A DNA stretch of 11,761 nt from Planctomycetia bacterium (GTDB lineage Bacteria > Planctomycetota > Phycisphaerae > Phycisphaerales > SM1A02): contig SYHM01000032.1 in NCBI GenBank assembly GCA_005799205.1, positions 1-11,761 on the forward strand, in the 5' to 3' direction. The notes under the pieces are model-generated. The model had not been told where the DNA came from, made no database searches, and was given only the letters and a program-made list of their open reading frames with translations. The first letter of the stretch is position 1. Each line of letters begins with the position of its first letter. Below are positions 1 through 6,882 of this stretch, in pieces. A program made the position numbers and the translations under genes.

Positions 1-1
1 C

Positions 2-316
2 GGAGCATTTGATCGGATCACTCCCTCCGCGCTGTTGAGGCAACAGTGCGTACGCGACCTCGCGGGACGCCGCACCATCTCGCCGAGCGATCCTTTCAAC
101 GACCTCGCGCACGCGGCAGTCCATGTTGCTCCCTCAATCGCGGATGATATTGATGAGATTTCCGCGCTTTCTGACCTTCCCGTGCACGTCTGCGGAAGCG
201 GATCGAGCCTCTTTGTGCTCTGCAGCGATCCGGCGCACGCGCAGGCCCTCGCGTCGACAGCGAGCACACGACTCGCGATTCCTGCGGTTGCTGTGGCAAC
301 GTGCGTAGTGGAATGA
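2..316 (+). CDS. ispE: 4-(cytidine 5'-diphospho)-2-C-methyl-D-erythritol kinase, C-terminal part (5' truncated by window edge)
   Basis: The reading frame is already open at base 2 and runs to TGA at 314-316, so this is the last ~104 residues of a longer gene starting left of the window. Two features fit the C-terminal domain of IspE, the GHMP-superfamily kinase of the MEP isoprenoid pathway that phosphorylates CDP-methylerythritol in the cytoplasm. One is an FNDL segment (about 98-109), matching the conserved ND(L/F) that opens the last helical part. The other is a glycine/serine loop CGSGSSLF (about 191-214), corresponding to GHMP motif III (GSGS-type phosphate loop of IspE). The kinase motif GLGGGSS would lie in the missing part. 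Other GHMP kinases (mevalonate or homoserine kinase) share this fold, but the ND...GSGS(S/T)xF spacing favours IspE. The stop lies 35 nt before the probable start of the peptidase gene. Confidence 0.72.
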   Translation, partial: GAFDRITPSALLRQQCVRDLAGRRTISPSDPFNDLAHAAVHVAPSIADDIDEISALSDLPVHVCGSGSSLFVLCSDPAHAQALASTASTRLAIPAVAVATCVVE

Positions 317-336
317 TCCACTTCGGGGTGGCATCC

Positions 337-342
337 TATGAT
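337..342 (+). promoter_or_regulatory. -10-like hexamer TATGAT upstream of M3 peptidase
   Basis: TATGAT matches the sigma70 -10 consensus at 5 of 6 positions. It lies in the 35-nt gap after the ispE stop and 9 nt before ATG 352, so transcription would start about 2-3 nt before the ATG. No recognisable -35 box is seen, and there is no Shine-Dalgarno sequence before 352. The motif supports 352 over the upstream in-frame start at 313. It is one of several hexamers at similar distances from start codons in this window. It could be chance, since the gene may simply be read through from ispE. Confidence 0.35.
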
Positions 343-351
343 CCCCCTCCC

Positions 352-2034
352 ATGAAACTCCCTCACAATCTTGACGCAACCAAGTGGCAGGCACTTGCGC
401 CGCTCTATCAAGCACTCACAGACCGAGAGGTTTCCTCTGGCGCCGACCTCGAAGCCCTCATCCTCGATCGGAGCGCGCTTGATGCGATCGCTGAAGAGGC
501 GCAGGCGAACCTGTACATCTCGATGACTTGCCATACCGACGATGAGGCGAGGCGTGATGCGTATCTCGCATTCGTACAGCATGTCGAGCCACAACTGCGC
601 ACCGTCGGCGCGGCCCTCGACCGCCAGATTGTGGAGTCACCATGGGTGTCACACCTCGACTCCACGAGGTACGAGACCTACCTACGCGCACTTCGACAAG
701 AGGCAAAACTCTTTCGCCAAGAGAATGTTCCGCTGCAAACTGAAGCGACAACCTGTGACCAGGAGTACAGCCGACTCTGTGGTGCAATGTCGGTGTCATT
801 CGAGGGACGGGAGCAAACGATGCCGCAGATGGCGCGCTACCTCGAAGTTCCAGACCGCGCCGTGCGCGAGCAATCGTGGAAGGCCGTTGCTGCGAGACGC
901 CTGCGAGACCGCGATTCAATCGATGGAATCTTCGACACGCTCATTGGCATTCGACACCGCATGGCGCTCAACGCAGGCTTCGCCAATTTTCGCGACTTTC
1001 AGCATGAACGCATGCTGCGCTTCGATTACAAGCCGACCGATTGTCAGAAGTTTCACGCGGCTGTTGAGGCGACATGCGTGCCGCTGATGGGTGAGCTGCA
1101 TCGGCAACGGGCTTCGGCACTTGGAGTCCCATCCGTGAAACCCTGGGACACCAAGGTCGACCTTCGGGGTCGCGATGCGCTGCGTCCCTTCGCTGACACC
1201 ACAGAACTCGTCGAGCGCACCTCTCGAGCCTTCCACCGACTCGATCGCGAACTTGGATCGATGTTCGATTCGATGCGTGGCGGGTCATGTCTCGATCTTG
1301 AGACGCGCAAGGGTAAGGCGCCTGGTGGGTATCAGTATCAACGGCAACACTCTCGAACACCATTTATCTTCATGAATGCGGCAGGATTGCAGCGAGACCT
1401 CGTGACGATGGTGCATGAAGCGGGCCACGCCTTCCACTCGATTCTGAGCAAGCACGATCCCCTGCTCGCCTATCGCGGCAGCCCGACCGAGTTTGCTGAA
1501 GTTGCGTCGATGAGCATGGAACTGCTCACATTTCCACAACTCGACGAGTTTTACTCTGCTGAAAATGGCGCGCGCGCGCGCCGTGATCTGCTTGAGAATC
1601 TTGCAACGCTCCTTCCGTGGGTCGCCACGATTGATGCCTTTCAACATTGGGTCTACACGAACCCTGGGCACACCCGCGCTGAACGAACAGACTGTTGGCT
1701 CGACTTGAATCGGCGCTTCGGCGGCGCGATTGATTGGAGTGGGCACGAAGACGTGCTTGCGTCGCTCTGGCATCGGCAACTGCACCTGTTCGGATCGCCC
1801 TTCTATTACATCGAGTACGGAATCGCGCAGCTCGGCGCGCTGCAGATGTGGCGGCAGTCTCGGCGCGATCCCAAGGCGGCCGTAGCGAACTACAAGCGCG
1901 CGCTTGCGCTCGGTGGATCGCGACCACTTCCTGAACTCTTCTCTGCAGCCGGGCTGCACTTCGATTTTGGACCCGAGACTGTGAGCGGATTGATGGACGA
2001 AGTTCAGGCCGAACTGGCCACGATCCCGGCATAG
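352..2034 (+). CDS. M3 family oligoendopeptidase (zinc metallopeptidase)
   Basis: Cytoplasmic zinc peptidase of the thimet oligopeptidase/PepF family (M3), which cleaves short peptides and contributes to peptide recycling. From ATG 352 the product is 560 residues, within the usual 550-700. The active site HEAGH lies at residues 355-359: His355 and His359 would bind zinc and Glu356 would be the catalytic base. The third zinc ligand, Glu383 in FAEVASMSME, lies 28 residues after the first His, matching the FVEVPSQMLE-type motif of the family. Upstream there is a helical N-terminal region and a DGREQTMPQMARYL-like stretch (FEGREQTMPQMARYL). No signal peptide is present. An in-frame ATG at 313 overlaps the ispE stop (ATGA) and would add 13 residues. 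I prefer 352 because the added segment has no family likeness and a -10-like box lies just before 352. Transcription may also continue from ispE. The exact substrate is unknown. Confidence 0.9.
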   Translation: MKLPHNLDATKWQALAPLYQALTDREVSSGADLEALILDRSALDAIAEEAQANLYISMTCHTDDEARRDAYLAFVQHVEPQLRTVGAALDRQIVESPWVSHLDSTRYETYLRALRQEAKLFRQENVPLQTEATTCDQEYSRLCGAMSVSFEGREQTMPQMARYLEVPDRAVREQSWKAVAARRLRDRDSIDGIFDTLIGIRHRMALNAGFANFRDFQHERMLRFDYKPTDCQKFHAAVEATCVPLMGELHRQRASALGVPSVKPWDTKVDLRGRDALRPFADTTELVERTSRAFHRLDRELGSMFDSMRGGSCLDLETRKGKAPGGYQYQRQHSRTPFIFMNAAGLQRDLVTMVHEAGHAFHSILSKHDPLLAYRGSPTEFAEVASMSMELLTFPQLDEFYSAENGARARRDLLENLATLLPWVATIDAFQHWVYTNPGHTRAERTDCWLDLNRRFGGAIDWSGHEDVLASLWHRQLHLFGSPFYYIEYGIAQLGALQMWRQSRRDPKAAVANYKRALALGGSRPLPELFSAAGLHFDFGPETVSGLMDEVQAELATIPA

Positions 2035-2067
2035 AGACTCTGCGCATCTCACTCCACACATTTGATT

Positions 2068-2073
2068 GAAGGA
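2068..2073 (+). promoter_or_regulatory. Shine-Dalgarno site GAAGGA deciding a GTG start
   Basis: GAAGGA lies 9 nt before GTG 2083 and pairs well with the anti-Shine-Dalgarno end of 16S rRNA. It decides the start of the dehydrogenase, whose frame is open from TTG 2062. Initiating at GTG 2083 places the Rossmann fold directly at the N-terminus (MKKIVIFGGG), as the family requires. It is the only clear Shine-Dalgarno sequence I find in the window. Confidence 0.7.
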
Positions 2074-2082
2074 ACATCACTC

Positions 2083-3156
2083 GTGAAAAAGATTGTCATC
2101 TTCGGCGGCGGCAAGATCGGAAGCATGGTCGGATTTCTGCTGGGAACCTGCGGCGACTATGAGGTGCAGGTGGGCGACTTGAACGCTGAATCTGCGCGCG
2201 CTGCGGCGACGCTCTTCGGTGGACGCGGGGTCGCTGTCGACTTCACGAACCGCGCGCAAGTCACATCGTTCGTGCAAGGCGCATGGGCGGTGATTTCGTG
2301 CGCTCCGTTCCATTGCAATCCAATGATCGCTCAGTGCGCTCGAGATGCACGGGCGCACTACTTCGACCTCACTGAAGATGTCGCCGTAACGAAAGAGGTC
2401 ATTGCACTCGCCGCAAGCAGCTCGAGCGCGTTCATCCCCCAGTGCGGGCTCGCGCCAGGTTTCATCACCATCGCGGCCAATCACCTCGCGAAGCCATTCG
2501 CGCAGATCGACTCACTGCGACTTCGCGTGGGAGCGCTTCCATTGAACCCATCGAACCGACTCGGCTACAACCTGACGTGGAGCACCGAGGGAGTCATCAA
2601 CGAGTACATCATGGACTGCGAGGCTGTCCGCGATGGACAACTCGTGCGCCTCCCCGCGCTCGAGAACCACGAACGCCTGATTATTGATGGCATCGACTTC
2701 GAAGCATTCAACACCTCGGGCGGCCTGGGCACACTCGCGGAAAGTCTCAAGGGACGCGTCCGCAATCTTGACTACAAGACCATTCGCTTTCCGGGCCACT
2801 GCGACCTCGTGAAGTTTCTGCTGCAAGAGCTGCAACTGCGCGAACACCGCGGCGAGCTTCGAACGATTCTTGAGCGTGCGATTCCAACAACTGCCGATGA
2901 TCAGGTGGTCATCTTCGTGAGTGCCACCGGAACCCTCGATGGCCGACTCACCGAACGCATTTATGCAAAGCGCGTGCTCGCTCAGAGCATTGGGGGAGTG
3001 CACTGGACTGCAATCCAGATCACCACGGCGGCCGGCATCACGGCGTTGGTCGACCTCTTCGCGCAGGGAAAGACCCCACAGAAGGGGCTCGTGCGCATGG
3101 AAGATGTCGCATGGGATGAGTTCATCTCGAACCGATTCGGTCGTCTGTATGCCTGA
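2083..3156 (+). CDS. Saccharopine dehydrogenase family oxidoreductase
   Basis: NAD(P)-dependent oxidoreductase of the LYS9/COG1748 superfamily, 357 residues from GTG 2083. The N-terminal Rossmann motif GGGKIG (residues 8-13) follows strand one. An acidic residue, Asp32, ends the second strand (VQVGD) and by general Rossmann rules suggests a preference for NAD over NADP. Later landmarks typical of this group are DLTEDV (around residue 93), the CGLAPGF turn (around 124) and a C-terminal TTAAG...PQKGLVRMEDV...NRFGRLY signature. Family members oxidise or form secondary amines linking lysine or diamines with 2-oxoacids, or oxidise lysine at the epsilon amine. Saccharopine dehydrogenase, lysine 6-dehydrogenase and carboxynorspermidine synthase are all possible. 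The sequence alone does not choose between them. The gene is followed 8 nt later by an amino-acid decarboxylase and is almost certainly co-transcribed with it. The cytoplasm is the expected location. Confidence 0.85.
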   Translation: MKKIVIFGGGKIGSMVGFLLGTCGDYEVQVGDLNAESARAAATLFGGRGVAVDFTNRAQVTSFVQGAWAVISCAPFHCNPMIAQCARDARAHYFDLTEDVAVTKEVIALAASSSSAFIPQCGLAPGFITIAANHLAKPFAQIDSLRLRVGALPLNPSNRLGYNLTWSTEGVINEYIMDCEAVRDGQLVRLPALENHERLIIDGIDFEAFNTSGGLGTLAESLKGRVRNLDYKTIRFPGHCDLVKFLLQELQLREHRGELRTILERAIPTTADDQVVIFVSATGTLDGRLTERIYAKRVLAQSIGGVHWTAIQITTAAGITALVDLFAQGKTPQKGLVRMEDVAWDEFISNRFGRLYA

Positions 3157-3164
3157 TTGGACCA

Positions 3165-4580
3165 ATGCGTAGCGAGGAGTTTCGTGCGCACGGCTATGAG
3201 GTGATCGACTGGATCGCCAATTACATGCGCGATGTTGAGACGCTCCCAGTCGCACCGCGCGTGAAACCTGGAGACATTCGCCGCGCCCTGCCCGCCGCGG
3301 CTCCTGAGGAACCCGAGACGATCGCTGCGTGCCTTGAAGACCTGAGCCGCTCCATCGTTCCAGGGTTGATGCACTGGCAGAGCCCCAATTTCTTCGGCTA
3401 CTTCCCCGCCAATAGCGATCCTGCCGCAATGCTCGGAGACTTCCTCTCGAGCGGTCTTGGCGTTCAAGGAATGCTCTGGTCGACGAGCCCTGCGTGCACC
3501 GAACTTGAAACGCACATGCTGGATTGGCTCGCGCAACTGCTAGATCTGCCTGTGACTTTTCGTTCACCTGACGGTGGCGGTTCGCGTGGCGGCGGAGTCA
3601 TCCAGGACACTGCGAGCAGCGCGACTCTCTGCGCGGCGATCTCTGCGCGCGAGCGCGCCCGCGGTGTGGCGGCTGGCGCGCAAGGCGATCCACTTGGACG
3701 GCTCGTTGCCTACTCGAGCACCCAAGCGCACTCGTCGATTGAGAAGGCACTGCGCATTATCGGGATTCCGAGCGATCGCCTGCGCACCATTGAGGTCGAT
3801 GACCAATGGGCGATGCGCCCTTCCGCCTTGCGCGGTGCAATCGAGGCTGATCGTGCACGAGGGCTCATTCCGTGCTTCTGTGTTGCGGCCGTTGGAACGA
3901 CCTCAACGCTCGCGGTCGATCCAGTCGAATCGATTGGTCAAATCTGCAACGAGCACGGGGTCTGGCTGCACGTCGACGCTGCGATGGCTGGAATCGCGGC
4001 GATCTGTCCAGAGTTTCGAGAGATGCACCGCGGACTTGAACGCGCTGACTCGTACTGCGTCAACCCGCACAAGTGGCTCGGCGCAGGATTCGATTGCGAT
4101 GCGTTCTACGTTGCGAATCGCGCGGCGCTTGTCGGCGCGCTGAGCATTCTGCCCGAGTACCTGCGGAATGCCGCGACGGAGAGCGGCGCCGTCATTGATT
4201 ATCGTGATTGGCAGGTTCCACTGGGAAGGCGGTTTCGGGCGCTAAAACTCTGGCTGCTCTTTCGTGCAAACGGCGCGCGTGCGCTGCGCGAGATGGTTCG
4301 TACCCATGTCGGGTTTGCCCGTTCGCTCGCCGATCGAATGCGAACTGACCCTCGGTTCGAAGTGATCGAACCGCAGACGCTTGGGCTCGTGTGCTTTCGG
4401 TTGCGCGGTGGCGATGCCGCGACCGAGTCGCTGCTGACGGCCATCAACGAGAGCGGGCGCGCGTTCATGACCCACACACGGCTCTCATCGCGTTACATCG
4501 CGCGCGTCTCGATCGGGCAACGCACGACAACCGCTGCCCATGTCGATGCGCTGTGGTCGCTGCTCAGTGCGCGTGCATGA
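3165..4580 (+). CDS. PLP-dependent group II decarboxylase, aromatic-L-amino-acid decarboxylase type
   Basis: A 471-residue fold-type I PLP enzyme very close in layout to animal DOPA decarboxylase (DDC). It would remove CO2 from an L-amino acid to give an amine in the cytoplasm. Lys303 in NPHKWLG is the PLP Schiff-base lysine. Asp271 (HVDAA) would pair with the pyridine nitrogen, and His189 (TQAHSS) stacks on the ring. By my recollection the first two have the same residue numbers as in mammalian DDC and His189 is offset by three. Tyr332 (PEYLRN) aligns with the mobile-loop tyrosine whose change to Phe turns such enzymes into aldehyde synthases, so a true decarboxylase is expected. HWQSPNFFGYFPAN (about residues 66-79) and SPACTELE (about 109-116) are family signatures of the substrate-binding half. 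Aromatic substrates (Phe, Tyr, Trp, DOPA) are likely but unproven. The gene follows the dehydrogenase by 8 nt and ends 3 nt from the convergent phosphoesterase. Confidence 0.9.
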   Translation: MRSEEFRAHGYEVIDWIANYMRDVETLPVAPRVKPGDIRRALPAAAPEEPETIAACLEDLSRSIVPGLMHWQSPNFFGYFPANSDPAAMLGDFLSSGLGVQGMLWSTSPACTELETHMLDWLAQLLDLPVTFRSPDGGGSRGGGVIQDTASSATLCAAISARERARGVAAGAQGDPLGRLVAYSSTQAHSSIEKALRIIGIPSDRLRTIEVDDQWAMRPSALRGAIEADRARGLIPCFCVAAVGTTSTLAVDPVESIGQICNEHGVWLHVDAAMAGIAAICPEFREMHRGLERADSYCVNPHKWLGAGFDCDAFYVANRAALVGALSILPEYLRNAATESGAVIDYRDWQVPLGRRFRALKLWLLFRANGARALREMVRTHVGFARSLADRMRTDPRFEVIEPQTLGLVCFRLRGGDAATESLLTAINESGRAFMTHTRLSSRYIARVSIGQRTTTAAHVDALWSLLSARA

Positions 4581-4583
4581 CAA

Positions 4584-5465
4584 TCATCCGCGTCGCACAG
4601 TAATGATGACAACCTCTGCGGGGCAGTTCACCCGCAGCGGAAACCACCCGCCCACCCCCGCGGTGACAAAGAGATGCGATCCCCCATCGTGGTAGTGGCC
4701 CATGCGCAGCGCCTTCGATGTCGCGGCGCGTGACTGCTGCCGACGCTTTGGCAGCAGCGCGAACTGTCCTCCATGCGTGTGGCCCGCGAGCGTGAGCGGC
4801 ACGCTGACCTTGGCCGCTTCGCGAAATGCTTTCGGGTTGTGGGCGAGCAGCAGGTGCGGAATGGATCCCTGTTGGACGAGCGACTGCAGCCCCTTGGCGT
4901 TCCCTTCGAGCGTGCGCGACCAATCGATGCCAGCGATTCGCAATCCACCACGCACGGTGATCATCTCGCCGCGCAGCGTCTTGAGCCCAGATCCCTGCGC
5001 AAGCCGAAGCACGCGCCGCGCGTTGTCGAGCACGTCGTGATTTCCGAGCACGAAGTACCTGCCGAGTGGCGCTCGCAGACCTCCGAGTGCTTCAAAGATC
5101 GGCTCGCATCCAGCGACATCGAGATCGACAACATCGCCCGTGCACGCGATGAGATCGGGCGCCTCTCGGCGAAGCAGTTGAACCGCCTCGAGTGCGCGGG
5201 GAATCGGCATCAGATCACCCACATGCAGGTCGCTGATGTGTCCGAGGCGCACGCCATCGAATCGTGCGGGCCAACTTGGAATTCGCACCTCGACCTTGCG
5301 CAGAGTGATCTCGCTCTGCAAGTGCCGTTTCATCAGTGCGCCGCCGACCAATTGATCTGGCAAGAGCGTGAACGCCGCGTGGCGAAGTGTGGCGCGGGCG
5401 AGACGGCCCGCTTGATCGCCGCGCGTCGCGCGTTTGCTCACTGCGAGCAGCGTTTTCAGCGTCAC
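4584..5465 (-). CDS. Calcineurin-like metallophosphoesterase (YkuE/COG1408 type)
   Basis: All dinuclear-metal motifs of the calcineurin-like phosphoesterase fold are present in order. Numbered from GTG 5465 they are SDLHVG (Asp79, His81), TGDVVD (Asp111), LGNHD (Asn142, His143), LAHNP (His209) and GHTHGG (His229, His231). Ligand residues are therefore intact and catalysis is expected. Relatives hydrolyse phosphodiesters or phosphomonoesters, some on lipid substrates such as UDP-diacylglucosamine; the substrate here is unknown. The start is uncertain. The frame is open to 5591 inside the barrel gene; GTG 5465 gives 293 residues and a 16-nt gap to that gene's stop, while GTG 5441 or ATG 5333 are shorter alternatives. 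ATG 5333 would leave only a short lead-in to the first core strand. No clear signal peptide or membrane anchor is seen with the chosen start. It probably shares a transcript with the upstream barrel gene. Confidence 0.88.
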   Translation of the reverse strand: MTLKTLLAVSKRATRGDQAGRLARATLRHAAFTLLPDQLVGGALMKRHLQSEITLRKVEVRIPSWPARFDGVRLGHISDLHVGDLMPIPRALEAVQLLRREAPDLIACTGDVVDLDVAGCEPIFEALGGLRAPLGRYFVLGNHDVLDNARRVLRLAQGSGLKTLRGEMITVRGGLRIAGIDWSRTLEGNAKGLQSLVQQGSIPHLLLAHNPKAFREAAKVSVPLTLAGHTHGGQFALLPKRRQQSRAATSKALRMGHYHDGGSHLFVTAGVGGWFPLRVNCPAEVVIITVRRG

Positions 5466-5481
5466 TTTCCGTGGCGACTGC

Positions 5482-6393
5482 TTAGAACTTGATGTTGGCA
5501 CCGAAGTACAACCCTTGGACTCCTCCATCAAAGCTGGCTGAGTCATTGCTGAGAGTGAAGTTCTCGAGTCGGTATCCGAATTCGGCCCCACACTGCGGCG
5601 TCAACATCAACGTCAACCCGGCGCGCGCAAAGGTGAATTGCTGGCCGTTGGCGAAATTGGTTCCAACACCTCCAGCCGCTTCGATGCGCACTGATGTCAC
5701 CCATGGAACTCGCCCTTGGGTGTCGAAGTCGAGATCGATTCCTCCGCCAATGCCTGGCATGACTGCTCCGAGTGACCACGAGTCGGATTGCGCACTGGTT
5801 GTGTCATCCACGCTGAGCTGCGCGCTGTACCAACGAACTGACCCAATAGCTTTCACGCGAAGATCGGCCTTGTAGTTGCCGTTGGGGGCGGTGTTTCGTT
5901 CATTGGGAACCCCCGCGCTCCAGGCTGTCGTCTGATCGGCAAATGGTCGCCAGATCGTGAAATCAAACTCGCCGCCCGCACTTGCTGCAGAAAATGACGT
6001 GTTGAGTTGATCGCCCAGTGCGATGCCAACGCTTCCGAAACTGCCCGCGACTTGCGAATTGAGCGAGGCTGAGGTTGAGAAGAACCATCCATCCACCATG
6101 ACCTCATAGAAACGACCCCAACTCGCAGAAAGTTCGCCGTTGAAGGTCGCTTCATATCCATTGAGTCCAAGCCCGTCGTCAACCACAAAGTTGGGACCGC
6201 CGAAACTCGTATCACCCCGAACGCGTGACATCCAGAGTGCCGGGCGCAGCGCAAAGTGCAGTGCGTCCGAGTCGCGCGCACCCCCGACGGCTGGGGTGGC
6301 AGAGGCGGACTGGTCTTGCGCGTACGAGGGGGCAGACGACGCCGTCACTGCCAATGTGCAGAGCGCGCTCAACGATTTGCGAGTGAAATGCAC
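5482..6393 (-). CDS. Predicted outer-membrane beta-barrel protein, function unknown
   Basis: A 303-residue exported protein. The N-terminus has a classic Sec signal peptide: a basic start (HFTRKS), a hydrophobic core (LSALCTLAVTASSA) and an AXA-like cleavage region in SYAQDQ, near residues 24-26. The rest alternates hydrophobic and polar residues in short strands separated by Gly/Asn/Ser/Asp-rich turns. It has no long hydrophobic helix and ends in aromatic Phe (ANIKF), the usual C-terminal signal of outer-membrane barrels recognised by the BAM machinery. An early acidic loop, VVDDGLGL, recalls a group of uncharacterised barrels with a DLGL turn. The start is GTG 6393; it gives exactly a normal signal peptide, and TAGGCT lies 6 nt before it. 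There are no recognisable porin, receptor or enzyme motifs, so its cargo or role cannot be stated. The phosphoesterase gene follows 16 nt downstream. Confidence 0.72.
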   Translation of the reverse strand: MHFTRKSLSALCTLAVTASSAPSYAQDQSASATPAVGGARDSDALHFALRPALWMSRVRGDTSFGGPNFVVDDGLGLNGYEATFNGELSASWGRFYEVMVDGWFFSTSASLNSQVAGSFGSVGIALGDQLNTSFSAASAGGEFDFTIWRPFADQTTAWSAGVPNERNTAPNGNYKADLRVKAIGSVRWYSAQLSVDDTTSAQSDSWSLGAVMPGIGGGIDLDFDTQGRVPWVTSVRIEAAGGVGTNFANGQQFTFARAGLTLMLTPQCGAEFGYRLENFTLSNDSASFDGGVQGLYFGANIKF

Positions 6394-6876
6394 ATCGTGA
6401 GCCTACCGCCATCGACTCGACCTCCCAACGCAATCGCGCTCGGACCCATCGCCTGGGTTCATGCGGCATCGCTGCGATTCACCTATGCAAGGTCAGGTGG
6501 TCCCGGTGGGCAGAATGTGAACAAGATCGAATCGAAGGCACAGTTGCGCGTATCGATCGGGTCGATCCACGGACTTGATGAGAGTGCGCGCATGAGGCTC
6601 GCCCGACTCGCCGAATCACACCTCTTCGGCGCAGATGCGAGCGACCCGGCGTCGATCGAATCACCTTCGGCCGAGATCGGGTTCTCGGCGGAAGTGCATC
6701 GGTCGCAACGGGCGAATCATGATGAGTGCATCGCGAAGCTGCACGAGCTGGTCCTGCGTGCGTCAATGGCACCCAAGCGCCGGCGCAAGACGAAGCCGAC
6801 GCGGGGTTCCCGCGAGCGACGCCTCGAATCGAAGCGCATCAACAGTGACAAGAAGGATCGCCGCCGCGATCCGTGA
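6388..6876 (+). CDS. arfB: Alternative ribosome-rescue peptidyl-tRNA hydrolase ArfB (YaeJ/ICT1 family)
   Basis: A small (162-residue) class I release-factor-like protein carrying the catalytic GGQ motif at residues 40-42 within RSGGPGGQNVNK. It lacks the codon-recognition domains of RF1/RF2, as expected for ArfB. A strongly basic C-terminal tail (about residues 128-162, rich in Lys/Arg: KRRRKTKPTR...RDP) matches the segment that enters the empty mRNA channel of stalled ribosomes, where GGQ then hydrolyses the peptidyl-tRNA. The internal SxRANHDECIAKL region corresponds to the RSQxxNREAALxRL helix of YaeJ. Two starts are possible, ATG 6388 and GTG 6397. The first overlaps the divergent barrel gene start by 6 nt; the second leaves 3 nt between them. 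No Shine-Dalgarno sequence is evident before either. The stop is 6 nt from that of convergent purM. Confidence 0.9.
   Translation: MHIVSLPPSTRPPNAIALGPIAWVHAASLRFTYARSGGPGGQNVNKIESKAQLRVSIGSIHGLDESARMRLARLAESHLFGADASDPASIESPSAEIGFSAEVHRSQRANHDECIAKLHELVLRASMAPKRRRKTKPTRGSRERRLESKRINSDKKDRRRDP
6400..6405 (-). promoter_or_regulatory. -10-like TAGGCT, 6 nt before the barrel gene GTG
   Basis: On the minus strand TAGGCT is followed by six bases and then GTG 6393. It fits the TANNNT pattern at -12 to -7 relative to the start codon, which in bacteria with many leaderless mRNAs places transcription initiation at the first base of the codon. No Shine-Dalgarno sequence is present. The -35 region shows nothing clear. 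Confidence 0.4.
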
Positions 6877-6882
6877 CCAGCG

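Noticed and set aside
313..316. ATGA overlap of the ispE stop with a possible peptidase start at 313
   Set aside because: It would be a tidy coupling signal, but the added 13 residues show no family likeness and no Shine-Dalgarno sequence precedes it. ATG 352 has a -10-like box just upstream. Kept only as an alternative start.
1568..1581. Perfect alternating (GC)7 tract inside the M3 peptidase gene, a possible phase-variable or Z-DNA site
   Set aside because: It encodes an ordinary Ala/Arg stretch, is only 14 bases long and is in an intact frame. In a GC-rich gene this is unremarkable.
1285..2061. Long minus-strand open frames opposite the peptidase (also 2512-3567 opposite the dehydrogenase/decarboxylase)
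   Set aside because: Their translations are Arg/Ser/Ala-rich with no recognisable motifs, and they lie antisense to well-supported genes. They are shadows of high GC at third positions.
5466..5591. N-terminal extension of the phosphoesterase into the barrel gene
   Set aside because: The extra ~42 residues are Ser/Thr-rich, unlike the family, and overlap a barrel C-terminus with a proper terminal Phe. The frame is open there by chance.
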